Positions 27,852 through 36,734 of a DNA stretch of 64,000 nt are shown piece by piece. The translations under genes were made by a program, and so were the position numbers. How positions within the stretch are numbered: the stretch's first letter is position 1; each line of letters starts with the position of its first letter. This stretch comes from Caulobacter sp. Root343 (lineage in GTDB: Bacteria; Pseudomonadota; Alphaproteobacteria; Caulobacterales; Caulobacteraceae), in assembly GCF_001425745.1 (NCBI RefSeq), contig NZ_LMDF01000008.1:140958-204957 (forward strand). The letters run 5' to 3'. A model generated the notes under the pieces. It had not been told where the DNA came from and did not search any database. It saw nothing but the letters and a program-made list of their open reading frames with translations.

Positions 27852-28277
27852 GTGTTCGACGTCGACATCTCGGAACTGGCGAAACGCTCCGGCGTGCGGG
27901 CCTCGACCCTGCGCTTCTACGAGGAAAAGGGACTGATCGCCTCGATCGGCCGGCGGGGTCTCAAGCGCCTGTTCGCCCCCGAGGTCGCCGACCGCCTGTC
28001 GCTGATCGCCCTGGGCCGCGCCTCGGGCTTCTCGCTGGGCGAGATCGCGGAGATGCTGGAGGGCTCAAACCTTCATGGCCCAGACATCGACCGCGACCGC
28101 CTGCGCGCCAAGGCGGCCGAACTGGACAAGCGGATCGAACAGCTGACCCGCATGCGCGACGGTCTACGCCACGCGGCCGACTGCAAGGTCCCGGTCCTCA
28201 CCGATTGCCCGCACTTCCTGCGCATCGTGAAGGTGGCGGGCGCGCGGCGGCGGCGGTATCGGGCGGAGGCGGTTTAG
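27852..28277 (+). CDS. MerR-family transcriptional regulator
   Basis: A 141-aa regulator. The N-terminal winged helix ISELAKRSGVRASTLRFYEEKGLI (ends quoted: ISELAKRSGV, TLRFYEEKGLI) covers residues 6-29. A dimerisation helix (KAAELDKRIEQLTRMRDGLRH) follows. A C-terminal Cys pair (ADCKVPVLTDCPHF) could bind a metal or thiol-reactive ligand, although the CxxxxxxC spacing differs from MerR/CueR. The start is GTG at 27852. It is divergent from the methyltransferase gene. Confidence 0.88.
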   Translation: MFDVDISELAKRSGVRASTLRFYEEKGLIASIGRRGLKRLFAPEVADRLSLIALGRASGFSLGEIAEMLEGSNLHGPDIDRDRLRAKAAELDKRIEQLTRMRDGLRHAADCKVPVLTDCPHFLRIVKVAGARRRRYRAEAV

Positions 28278-28281
28278 GGCG

Positions 28282-28836
28282 TCACCAGCCCTCCGGTCGC
28301 GGCCCACGATCCTCGGCCGGCGGCGGCGCGTAGCGCTCGGGTTCGCGCTGTTCCTCCCAACGCTCGCGGTCCCGCGCCTCCTGTTCCCAGGCCGCGCGTT
28401 CGGCCCGGGCTTCCCGCGCCAGTCGATCCGCCTCCCAACGGCGACGCTCGGCCTGCTCCAACTGGTCGCGCCGCGAAGCCTCGCGTTCCCACCGATCGTC
28501 ATCGGCCTCGGGCGGCGGCTCCTCCGCCTCGTCCGCCTCGGCGATCTGGACGGGCGCGGCGCGCGGCCTGGACGCGGGACGATCGAACAGCGCCTCGCGC
28601 CCGTTGGCCATGGCCCGGGCGGCGTCCGACAAGCCGACATCCAGAGGACCGGCGGTCCTGATCGTCGCTTTCGGCGGCTCGACCAGGCGGATGCGCAGGC
28701 CGTCGTCGCCGGCCTTTTCCAACGGCGGCTCCGGGCTGACGAGCGCGGGCCACACGATCGTCGCCACGGCGGCCGTCACGATCCCGGCCGTGGCGACGCC
28801 AGCGGCCAAGGTCTTACTGTTCTTGGGCAGGTCCAC
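28282..28836 (-). CDS. Membrane-anchored highly charged hypothetical protein
   Basis: A 184-aa protein. One N-terminal TM segment (AAGVATAGIVTAAVATIVWPAL) is followed by a short conserved-looking part (RIRLVEPPKATIRTAGPLDVG) and a long Glu/Arg/Trp-rich helical tail (residues 110-170) that is likely a coiled coil. The family is not recognised. The two stops are convergent, with a 4-bp gap to the merR stop. Confidence 0.55.
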   Translation of the reverse strand: MDLPKNSKTLAAGVATAGIVTAAVATIVWPALVSPEPPLEKAGDDGLRIRLVEPPKATIRTAGPLDVGLSDAARAMANGREALFDRPASRPRAAPVQIAEADEAEEPPPEADDDRWEREASRRDQLEQAERRRWEADRLAREARAERAAWEQEARDRERWEEQREPERYAPPPAEDRGPRPEGW

Positions 28837-28903
28837 TTGGGCGCTCCGGACAGAGGCCCCTCGATGGGTATCGGAACGGCGGGACCGAGCGCCGGTTCCG
28901 CGC

Positions 28904-29251
28904 CTATCGCGCCGCGATCGCGGTCATCTCGACGGCGTAGTCGGGATGGGCCAGGCGCGCTTCGACCGTGGCCCGAGCCGGCGGATTTTCGGAATCCACC
29001 CAGGCGTCCCACGCCTGGTTCATGGCGTCGAACCCGGCGATGTCGGCCAGGTAGATGGTGACGCTGACCAGCTTGGCCTTGCTGGAGCCCGCTTGGGCCA
29101 GGGTGTCGTCCAGCTGGGCCAGCACCTCGCGCGTCTGCTCCAGGACGGATCACCCCTTGGTCTCCTCGGCGACGTGACCCGCCAGGAACACCAGGCCGTT
29201 GACGACGACGGCGTCGCTCCAGCGCGCGGCCTTGCCGATGCGTTCGATCAC
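28904..29251 (-). pseudogene. RidA/YjgF-family gene with an in-frame TGA
   Basis: RidA proteins hydrolyse reactive enamine/imine intermediates. Reading from GTG at 29251 the frame gives IERIGKAARWSDAVVVNGL, then VFLAGHVAEETKG, a TGA stop at 29150-29152, then SVLEQTREVLAQLDDTLA and, at the end, ENPPARATVEARLAHPDY. The two halves are in one frame and together make a full 115-aa RidA, so a single nonsense change has broken it. The C-terminal half alone could restart at GTG 29125. It sits 10 bp from the antiporter stop. Confidence 0.75.
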
Positions 29252-29261
29252 GAGAAACTCC

Positions 29262-31052
29262 CTATCTCAGGCTGGCGTCGCGCAGCCGGCGACGCCGACC
29301 ACCTAGGGCGTCGGGACGGTTCAGCACCTTGCGGTACTCGTCGCGACGTTCGTGGATCGAGGCGATGACCAGGCCCATCGGCACGCCGATGTCGACCAGC
29401 ACGGCCTCGGACAGCTGCAGGCTGGCCTCGATGGTCTCGGGCACGGCGTCGGTGGCGCCCAGCTCGTAGAGGCGAGCGGCGTGGCGGGCGTCGCGGGCGC
29501 GAACCACGATCGGCACGTCCGGCCGGGCGCCGCGCGCGGCGGCGACCACCGCCTCAGCCCCCTCGGGCGCGTCCATGGTGATGACCACCGCCCGGGCCGT
29601 GGCCAGGCCGCAGCGCTCCAGAAGCTCCAGCCGCGAGGCGTCGCCGTAATAGATGCGACCGCCCTCGCGCCGACCCTGCTCGACGAGGCGGGCATCGCGC
29701 TCGACGGCGATCCAGGGCAGGTCGTGGCGGTTCAGCATGCCGCTGACCAGCTTGCCGACCCGCCCGTAGCCGACCACCAGCACCTGTCCGGCGGGCTCGG
29801 GGCCGACGCGGTCGGGCGCGCCGACCGGGGCCTCCGCCGTCTGGGGCGCCGCGCCCTTGCGGGCGAGATAGGCGCCCAAGGCCGCCAAGCTCGGGATCAG
29901 GAACATGGTCAGGGTCGCCGAGACCAGCACGGCCTGGCCGATCGCCGGCGCGACGACCTTGGCGCTCATGGCGTTGTCGAGCAGCACGAAGGCGAACTCG
30001 CCGCCGGCCGCCAGGATCAGGGCCGCCTCCAGCGCCGCCTTGCGGCTCAGGCCCATGATCAGCCCGCCGCCGAACACCAGGATCGCCTTGACGACCAGCA
30101 GTCCCAGGGCCGTGGTCAGGATCAAGCCCGGCTGGGCGACCAGCAGCGACAGGTCGAGGCGAATGCCCAGCGACACGAAGAACAGGCTGAGCAGCAGGCC
30201 CTTGAACGGCTCGATCTTGACCTCGACCTCGTGTCGGTACTCGGTCTCGGCCAGCAGCACGCCGGCGACGAAGGCGCCCAGCGCCATCGACAGGCCCGAC
30301 AGGGCGCTGACCATGCCCGCGCCGATGATCACCAGCAGGCAGGCGGCCATGAACATCTCTTCGCTCTTGGCCTTGGCGACGGACTTCAGCATCGGCCGCA
30401 GCGCCAGACGCCCGACCAGCACGATCGCGCCCAGGCCGATCGCGGCGGGGGCCAGGGCCAGCAGGTCCTTCAGCTGGAACGACCCTTGGCCGCGTCCGAG
30501 AATAGCCAGGGTGATCAGGATCGGGGCGACGGCCAGGTCCTGGAACAGCAGCACCGAGAAGGTGGCGCGCCCGCCTTCCGAATGTAGCCTGCGCCGCTCG
30601 GCCAGCACCGGTATGGCGATGGCGGTCGAGGACAGGGTCAGGGCCGCGCCGATGGTCAGGGCTGCCACCGGGCTCTGGCCCATCAGCATGGCCCCCGCGC
30701 CCAGGGCCAGCGAGCAGCCGATCACCTGCACCGCGCCCAGCCCGAACACCAGCTTGCGCATCAGGCGCAGGCGCTCCCACGACAGTTCCAGCCCGATCAT
30801 GAACAGCAGGAACACCACCCCGAACTCGGCCAGCTGGGCGATTTCCTCGGGATTGTCGACGGTGACGTAGTCGAGCCACGGGGCGTAATGGATGAACCGA
30901 CCCAGGCCGAACGGGCCCAGGATCACCCCGGCCAACAGATAGCCCAGGATCGGATTGATCTTCAGACGCTTGAAGATCGGCGCGACGATGCCGGCGGTCG
31001 CCAGGAACAGGACCAGGTCCTTGTAGCTCTCTGGGGATACCTCTTGCGCCAC
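29262..31052 (-). CDS. CPA2-type monovalent cation:proton antiporter (KefB/KefC-like)
   Basis: A 596-aa inner-membrane protein: about 12 TM segments in residues 1-385 (family motif GLELSWERLRLMRK near residue 88), then a cytosolic RCK/TrkA-N domain with the nucleotide-binding VVGYGRVGKLVSGML near residue 428. Such proteins exchange K+ or Na+ for H+ and are gated by nucleotide or glutathione adducts. No separate KefF/KefG-type subunit is next door; the neighbour is the broken RidA gene. Confidence 0.9.
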   Translation of the reverse strand: MAQEVSPESYKDLVLFLATAGIVAPIFKRLKINPILGYLLAGVILGPFGLGRFIHYAPWLDYVTVDNPEEIAQLAEFGVVFLLFMIGLELSWERLRLMRKLVFGLGAVQVIGCSLALGAGAMLMGQSPVAALTIGAALTLSSTAIAIPVLAERRRLHSEGGRATFSVLLFQDLAVAPILITLAILGRGQGSFQLKDLLALAPAAIGLGAIVLVGRLALRPMLKSVAKAKSEEMFMAACLLVIIGAGMVSALSGLSMALGAFVAGVLLAETEYRHEVEVKIEPFKGLLLSLFFVSLGIRLDLSLLVAQPGLILTTALGLLVVKAILVFGGGLIMGLSRKAALEAALILAAGGEFAFVLLDNAMSAKVVAPAIGQAVLVSATLTMFLIPSLAALGAYLARKGAAPQTAEAPVGAPDRVGPEPAGQVLVVGYGRVGKLVSGMLNRHDLPWIAVERDARLVEQGRREGGRIYYGDASRLELLERCGLATARAVVITMDAPEGAEAVVAAARGARPDVPIVVRARDARHAARLYELGATDAVPETIEASLQLSEAVLVDIGVPMGLVIASIHERRDEYRKVLNRPDALGGRRRRLRDASLR

Positions 31053-31088
31053 GCGCCCTCCTTGTCCGCCAATCCTAGGTCGGCTGTC

Positions 31089-31337
31089 CTATCCCGGCTG
31101 TTTCAGCCGCACGCCCGCGCCCGCTTCACCGGCGCCGATCAGCGCCACGCCGCCTGCCTCGATCGCGTCGATCAGCAGACGCTCGGTGCTGTGGTGCAGG
31201 GCGTGACGCTCGGTCTCGAAGTCCTTGACCGTGCTACGCGACACGCCCGCCCGATCGGCGAGCTCGCCCTGCGACCAGTTGATCAGCCCGCGGGCGGCCC
31301 GGCATTGCGCCGGGAGAAGGATCTTTGCGTGCGGCAT
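31089..31337 (-). CDS. XRE-family helix-turn-helix regulator
   Basis: An 82-aa protein with a short HTH_3-type domain: LINWSQGELADRAGVSRSTVKDFE (ends: LINWSQGELA, VSRSTVKDFE). The C-terminus (IDAIEAGGVALIGAGEAGAGVRL) matches small Xre proteins in Rhizobiales and Caulobacterales. The ATG at 31337 is preferred to the GTG at 31346, with AGG nine bases upstream. It lies 36 bp upstream of the antiporter gene on the same strand and may regulate it. Confidence 0.83.
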   Translation of the reverse strand: MPHAKILLPAQCRAARGLINWSQGELADRAGVSRSTVKDFETERHALHHSTERLLIDAIEAGGVALIGAGEAGAGVRLKQPG

Positions 31338-31461
31338 GAAACACACCTAGGCTTTATCGCCCATATTGGTTGAATACCGCCGAAAGAGGTGACAGTCAAG
31401 CCGAGCCATGGCCGTACAGGCCACCGCCCGGGCCGCGACGGGGCGGCCCGGGCGGCGCTCG

Positions 31462-32637
31462 CTATCGCGCCAAGCTCTCCAGGCGGCCGGCGTCCACCGC
31501 CCGCACCGCCTGCTTCAGGTCGTCGATATTGTTCGCCGAGCCGTCCGCCTGGACCGAGAAGCGGTCGGCGATCACCACCGAATATTTCCCGGAGTTCGAG
31601 GGGCGGTTCCATTCCTCCGAGGTCAGCCGGCCGTCGATGGTGGCGACCTTCTCGTAGCCGTCGGCCGTCTCTTTGGTGGTGTGCGCGCCCATGCCGGAGG
31701 CCAGGGCCGCCATGGCGCCCATCGCGCCCAGGTCGGTGACCTCCAGGCGGAACGAATTGCCGTCCTTCTGATACTCGCCGGTGGCCACGACGATCGAGAC
31801 GTCGCCCGTGCCGCTGGAATTGGTTTCGACGCTGGACCGCGCATAGCCCGCCACGCTCTCCGGCAGCAGGGCCTTGAGCGCGTCGGGCGACACCGCCTTT
31901 CGCGGCTGTTTCGACAGGGCCTCGGCCCGCTCGCCGGCCGCCTGCAGCCGGTCCAGGTCGACCTTCTGGCCGTTGAGCTCGACGGTTCCGCCCATCTTGC
32001 CGGCGGGCGAAGCGCCGTGGAAGCCGGCCACGCGGCCGATCGCCATCGAGGTCGCGCCGACGACGATGAACATCACGATGGACACCACGATCGCGACCAG
32101 GATCGTCACGATGGCATAGCCCGGCGCCTTGTCGGCCGGAGCCTTCATCACTCGCGGCAGGCCCAGATACAGCAGCCAGCAGCCATAGAGGCCGGCCAGT
32201 AGAACGATGACCGCCAGCATTGGCAGGATCTGCAGCACGCCGACCACCCAGCCGGCGGTGCCAGAATAGGCCGCGACCTTGAAGGCCTGCACCCGGTTCT
32301 TCTCGGCCCCGAAACTGGGCGCCAGGGCGTCGATCACCGAGCCCAGCACGAAGGTCATCACCAGCGCGCCCAGATAGCCGAGCACCGCCGTGATCACCGC
32401 CACGCCCAGAGGGGGCTTGATCGAGATCCCGAGCGCCCCGTGGCCGAACAGCTGGCCGCCGATCAGGCCAGCCACCGCCGGGATCGCGGCGAGGATGCAC
32501 ACATAGCCCGTGAACAGCCCGCCAATCGTGGCGGGCTCCTGTTCGATCTTGTCCCATTCGGACGAGGGCGACAGCAGTATGCCCTTGACCCTCGCCACCA
32601 GACCGGTCCCCGCCGATCCACCTTCAACTACCGCCAT
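31462..32637 (-). CDS. Yip1-family membrane protein with a C-terminal soluble domain
   Basis: A 391-aa protein. The N-terminal 200 residues form a Yip1-like domain with five TM segments and the opening signature RVKGILLSPSSEWDKIEQEP. The C-terminal 180 residues are soluble and unfamiliar (LLPESVAGYARSSVETNSSG; ATGEYQKDGNSFRLEVTDLG), probably on one face of the membrane. The function is unknown in bacteria. It is monocistronic. Confidence 0.75.
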   Translation of the reverse strand: MAVVEGGSAGTGLVARVKGILLSPSSEWDKIEQEPATIGGLFTGYVCILAAIPAVAGLIGGQLFGHGALGISIKPPLGVAVITAVLGYLGALVMTFVLGSVIDALAPSFGAEKNRVQAFKVAAYSGTAGWVVGVLQILPMLAVIVLLAGLYGCWLLYLGLPRVMKAPADKAPGYAIVTILVAIVVSIVMFIVVGATSMAIGRVAGFHGASPAGKMGGTVELNGQKVDLDRLQAAGERAEALSKQPRKAVSPDALKALLPESVAGYARSSVETNSSGTGDVSIVVATGEYQKDGNSFRLEVTDLGAMGAMAALASGMGAHTTKETADGYEKVATIDGRLTSEEWNRPSNSGKYSVVIADRFSVQADGSANNIDDLKQAVRAVDAGRLESLAR

Positions 32638-32747
32638 CCCGCGTCGCGCTCCCTCTGTGAGAATCCAGCGCCCGCCCCGATGGCCTATCTACGCATGGTT
32701 CTCGCCAAGGTCGAAACACGGTTTTCCGACAAGGGCCGCGAGACGTC

Positions 32748-32939
32748 TCAGGAGGCCGGAAAGCCTGATCGGCGCATCAGCCGCTCGTAGGTCGAGCGCC
32801 GGATCGGACGTTCGTCGCGCAGGCGGACCCAGGTCGTCTCGCTGATGCCCAGCGTACCCTGCAGATGCTCCTTGGTGATCGCCGGCAGCAGGTCGCGTAG
32901 CCGTCGCACCCGTTCGGAATCCACGACGATCATGGTCAT
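32748..32939 (-). CDS. 63-aa HTH-like protein translationally coupled to the esterase
   Basis: A small protein hidden in a longer out-of-frame reading. Its ATG (32939-32937) overlaps the esterase stop in ATGA, so it is translated by coupling. The sequence MTMIVVDSERVRRLRDLLP is followed by ITKEHLQGTLGISETTWVRL and RDERPIRRSTYERLMRRSG, a helix-turn-helix with basic recognition residues. It may be a DNA-binding auto-regulator of the carbohydrate locus. No family name is assigned. Confidence 0.65.
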   Translation of the reverse strand: MTMIVVDSERVRRLRDLLPAITKEHLQGTLGISETTWVRLRDERPIRRSTYERLMRRSGFPAS

Positions 32940-34498
32940 GGCGTGGTCGCCTCGACGAGGTCCAACCGCGCCTTCAGCGGATCGGCCACGACCTTCGGCC
33001 CCTCGGCGGAGAAGTCGAGGATCTGGTCGGACGCGGCCTCGTAGCGCGGCCAGGCCGGGCCGCCGGGCGCGGTCGGGACGCCGGACTTGGCGAAGCCGAT
33101 CCAGTAGGCGTGGGCCGCCTTGGCCGCCGCCGCGTCGGCCGGGGTCAGGGCCGCGCCGTAGCGGGCGTCGACGGTGTCGAACACGAACGGGATCTCGGTG
33201 GCGTGCGGCGCGCCCCACCATTGCCCGCGCTGGCTCTCGGCGACGTACGAGAACCGGAACTGGTAGACCGGCGCGCCCTGGCCGGACATCACCCGCGCCA
33301 CGGCCCGGGCCGGCTCGATGAACATGCGGTCGCCCGCCGCCTTCCAGCCATAGACCTTGAGCTCGCCGTCGCCCTTGGGGTCGTACAGGGCCTCGGCCTC
33401 GGGCCGGCGCACGCCGAACGGGGCGAAGACCTGGTCGCGGGTTCCGCCGAAGAAGAAGCCGTCGGCGCTGGTCGCGCCGACCATCACCGGCATCTTGCTC
33501 CACGCCCCGGCCTGATAGGCTTTCAGCGGCGCGTCGGTCACGATCTTGCCGTCCAGCATCGGCCCGCCGGCCCAGGTCGGCGTGCCGGCGGTGGCCATGT
33601 TCAGGCCGTCCACCACGGTTTCGGCCGGCAAGGCGCGCAGGGCGTCCAGCGCCGCCGCGTCGGTTCCCGGAACGCCGGCCTTGGCCGCGAAGGCCAGGCC
33701 CGCGGTCTCGGCCGAGCGCTGGCCGGCCGGCGCGGTCAGGGGCAGGGTCGGCAGCAGGCGCGGCCGGCCGCCGCCGGACTCGATGATCGCTTTGTGGAAC
33801 AGGCCCTTGGCCTGGGGCGCTGTCAGCAGGGCGTGCAGCGACACGCCGCCGGCCGACTCGCCGAACACCGTCACATTGTCCGGATCGCCCCCGAAGGCGG
33901 CGGCGTTGTCGCGCACCCACCTCAGGGCCGCGATCTGGTCCATCAGGCCGTAATTGCCCAGCATCCCGCCGTCGGCGCTCGCCGCCGTCAGGGCGGGATG
34001 GGCGAAGAAGCCGAAGCGGCCGACCCGGTAGTTGAAGCTGACCAGCACCACGCCGTCGCGGGCGAAGCGGTCGCCAGCATAGACGGCCGGCGAGCTGCCG
34101 CCGTTCACGAAGCCGCCGCCGTAGATCCAGACCATGACCGGCCGCTTGGACTTGCCCTTGAGCGCCGCTTCCGGCGTCCAGACATTGGCGTAGAGGCAGT
34201 CCTCGGCCGGCTTGACGCCCAGGGGCGCGGCGTCGCCGGGGAACGGGTTCTGCATGCAGTCGGCGCCATAGGCCTTGGCGTCGCGCGGCGCGGTCCAGGC
34301 CGTCGGCGGCTGCGGCGCGCGCCAGCGCAGGGCCCCCAGCGGGGGCGCGGCGAACGGCACGCCCTTGAACGCGGCGACGCCCTGGACGGTCTCACCAACC
34401 ACGGGGCCGAAGGTGGTGGCCACGGTCGGATCGGCGGCCACGGCCTGTCCGGCGCCCACGGTCACGGCGGCGACGAGCGAGGCGATACGGATCATCAT
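32936..34498 (-). CDS. Type-B carboxylesterase, secreted
   Basis: A 520-aa alpha/beta-hydrolase with a signal peptide (ASLVAAVTVGAGQAVAA). The nucleophile elbow FGESAGGVSLHALL (Ser) lies near residue 210, the oxyanion loop IYGGGFVNGGS near residue 120, and the His candidate in WWGAPHATEIPFVF near residue 420. The family cleaves carboxylic esters, and in carbohydrate loci often acetyl or feruloyl groups on hemicellulose. The start at 34498 has a GGGAGA site. It is co-transcribed with two GH3 genes upstream, gap 14 bp. Confidence 0.88.
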   Translation of the reverse strand: MMIRIASLVAAVTVGAGQAVAADPTVATTFGPVVGETVQGVAAFKGVPFAAPPLGALRWRAPQPPTAWTAPRDAKAYGADCMQNPFPGDAAPLGVKPAEDCLYANVWTPEAALKGKSKRPVMVWIYGGGFVNGGSSPAVYAGDRFARDGVVLVSFNYRVGRFGFFAHPALTAASADGGMLGNYGLMDQIAALRWVRDNAAAFGGDPDNVTVFGESAGGVSLHALLTAPQAKGLFHKAIIESGGGRPRLLPTLPLTAPAGQRSAETAGLAFAAKAGVPGTDAAALDALRALPAETVVDGLNMATAGTPTWAGGPMLDGKIVTDAPLKAYQAGAWSKMPVMVGATSADGFFFGGTRDQVFAPFGVRRPEAEALYDPKGDGELKVYGWKAAGDRMFIEPARAVARVMSGQGAPVYQFRFSYVAESQRGQWWGAPHATEIPFVFDTVDARYGAALTPADAAAAKAAHAYWIGFAKSGVPTAPGGPAWPRYEAASDQILDFSAEGPKVVADPLKARLDLVEATTP

Positions 34499-34512
34499 CG
34501 AGTCTCTCCCGT

Positions 34513-36714
34513 TCACGGCTTCAGCGTCCGCGCCTTGACCTTGGCCGCGCCCTTCAGGGCGAGATCGGCCGAGGAGGCGCCCACGGCGACCTGATAGTCG
34601 CCGCCCGTCAAGCTCCAGCGATTGGCCTTGGCGTCGAAGGCGCCCAGCAGGCGCGGGTCGGCGGTGACGGTGACATGGCGGGTCTCGCCGGGCGCCAGCG
34701 CGACCTTCTCGAAGCCGATCAGACGCTGCAGGGCCTTGCCGGCCGCGCCGGTCAGATAGACCTGCGGCGCGTCCTTGCCGGCCCGCGCGCCGGTATTGGC
34801 CACGTCGAAGCTGACCGTCAGGGTGTCGCCGCCCGTCACCTTCAGGTTCGAATAGGCGAACCGGGTGTAGGAGAGGCCGTAGCCGAACGGAAACAGCGGC
34901 TTCTGGCCGTTCGTGGCGAAGCGGCGGTAGCCGACGTCGGCGCCTTCCGAATAGACGACGTCGAAGCGGGTCTTGTCCGGCAGGCCCAGGCCCGGCAGTT
35001 CGGCGCGGGGATATTGGTCGATGGCGACCGGGAAGGTCATCGGCAGGCGGCCCGAGGCGTCGACCTCGCCGAACAGCACGTCGGCGATCGCCTCGCCGCC
35101 CTTGGCGCCCGAATACCAGGCCTCGACCACCGCGCCGGCCTGGCCAAGCCAGGGCATCGACACTGGACCGCCGGTCTGCAGCACGACGATCGTATTGGGG
35201 TTGGCCGCCGTGACGGCGGCGATCAGGGCGTCCTGGCCGTTGGGCAGCGACAGGTCCGGAGCGTCCTCGCCCTCGCCCATCCACTGGTTGCCGAACACCA
35301 CGACGATGTCGGCGGCCTTGGCGGCGGCGACGGCGGCGGACACGTAGCGGCCGTCGTCGAAGGTCACCTTGGCGCCCGGCGCGACCTTGCGGATCGCGGC
35401 CAGCGGCGAGGAGCCGTTGAAATATTGGCTGCGGAACGGCCCCATCATGCCCTCGCCGCCCAGCGGGACGACGCGCTGGGCGCCGCCCGGCGGCACCACC
35501 TGGGACGAGCCGCCGCCCGACAGCACGCCGGCGTCGACGTGGCCGCCGATCACGGCGATGGTCTTGGCGGTCTTGGCCAGCGGCAGAAGGCCCTCGCGGT
35601 TCTTCAGCAGCACGATGCCCTCGGCCGCCGCGGCGCGGGCGGTCTGCGCCCCGGCGTCGTAGTCGACGGCCCCGCCCGGCGTCACCGGCTTGTCGAACAG
35701 GCCGGCGGCGAACATCGAGCGCAGGATGCGGCGGGCGGCGTCCGACAGGCGCGCGACCGGGACCTCGCCCTTCTCGACGGCGGCCTTCAACGGCTCGCCG
35801 AACCAGATCTTGGCGTCCAGCTGCTCGCCCGACTGCTGGTCCAGGCCCTTGACGATGTAGTCGGTGGCGTGGACCGCGCCCCAGTCCGACATCACCCAGC
35901 CCTTGTAGCCCCAGTCGCGTTTGAGCACGTCGTTCAGCAGATGCGCGTTGCCGCAGCTCCAGTCGCCGTTGACCAGGTTGTAGGCGCACATGACCGAGCC
36001 AGGCTGGCCCTTCTCGACGGCGATCTCGAAGGCCAGCAGGTCGCTCTCGCGGTGGGCGGCCTCGTCGATCACCGAATTGGCGAAGTGGCGGTTGGTCTCC
36101 TGGCCGTTCAGCGAGAAGTGCTTGATCGTCGAGACGATCCCCTGGTCCTGGATGCCCTTGATCGACGCCCCGGCCAGGGTGCCGGCCAGCCAGGGATCCT
36201 CGCCCAGATATTCGAAGTTTCGGCCGTTGCGCGGGTCGCGCGCCAGGTTCACGCCGCCGGCCAACTGGACATTGAAGCCCTTGGCCCGCGCCTCGCGGCC
36301 AACCACCGCGCCGCCTTCGTAGGCCAGCTTGACGTTGAAGGTCGCCGCCAGCGCCTGACCCGACGGCAGGGCCGTCGCGCCGTCGCCCGGACGCACGCCC
36401 AGCGGGTTGGTCACGCCCAGGCTGGCGTCGCTTTCCTGCAGCGCCGGCACACCCAGGCGCGGGATGCCGGGAATGTAGCCGGCCGAGCCGATGGCGCCCT
36501 CGGGCTTCTTGATGCCGAAGATCGGCATCGACATCGGGCCGTGGACCAGGCCGATGCGCTCGTCCAGCGTCAGCTCCTTCTCCAACAGCGCCGCGCGCTG
36601 GTCCGGCGAGAGCTTGGCGTTCATCCAGGGACGATCGGCGGGCGCCTGCGCGTGACCGGCGGTGGCGAAGGCGAGGACAGCGAGGCTCGCGGCGATTTTC
36701 AGGGTTCTGGGCAA
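34513..36714 (-). CDS. Glycoside hydrolase family 3 beta-glycosidase
   Basis: A secreted enzyme of about 733 aa. A signal peptide (AASLAVLAFATAGHAQA) is followed by the GH3 barrel, with the nucleophile motif GWVMSDWGAVHATDYIVKGLD (Asp in SDW) near residue 285, the GH3 C domain, and a fibronectin-III-like end domain. The order is typical of BglX-type beta-glucosidases and xylosidases; the exact linkage is not fixed. The start is a TTG at 36714 with GAGGA upstream, since no ATG fits. It lies 20 bp after the other GH3 gene. Confidence 0.9.
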   Translation of the reverse strand: MPRTLKIAASLAVLAFATAGHAQAPADRPWMNAKLSPDQRAALLEKELTLDERIGLVHGPMSMPIFGIKKPEGAIGSAGYIPGIPRLGVPALQESDASLGVTNPLGVRPGDGATALPSGQALAATFNVKLAYEGGAVVGREARAKGFNVQLAGGVNLARDPRNGRNFEYLGEDPWLAGTLAGASIKGIQDQGIVSTIKHFSLNGQETNRHFANSVIDEAAHRESDLLAFEIAVEKGQPGSVMCAYNLVNGDWSCGNAHLLNDVLKRDWGYKGWVMSDWGAVHATDYIVKGLDQQSGEQLDAKIWFGEPLKAAVEKGEVPVARLSDAARRILRSMFAAGLFDKPVTPGGAVDYDAGAQTARAAAAEGIVLLKNREGLLPLAKTAKTIAVIGGHVDAGVLSGGGSSQVVPPGGAQRVVPLGGEGMMGPFRSQYFNGSSPLAAIRKVAPGAKVTFDDGRYVSAAVAAAKAADIVVVFGNQWMGEGEDAPDLSLPNGQDALIAAVTAANPNTIVVLQTGGPVSMPWLGQAGAVVEAWYSGAKGGEAIADVLFGEVDASGRLPMTFPVAIDQYPRAELPGLGLPDKTRFDVVYSEGADVGYRRFATNGQKPLFPFGYGLSYTRFAYSNLKVTGGDTLTVSFDVANTGARAGKDAPQVYLTGAAGKALQRLIGFEKVALAPGETRHVTVTADPRLLGAFDAKANRWSLTGGDYQVAVGASSADLALKGAAKVKARTLKP

Positions 36715-36734
36715 GGCGGTCGTCCTCAGCAGGC

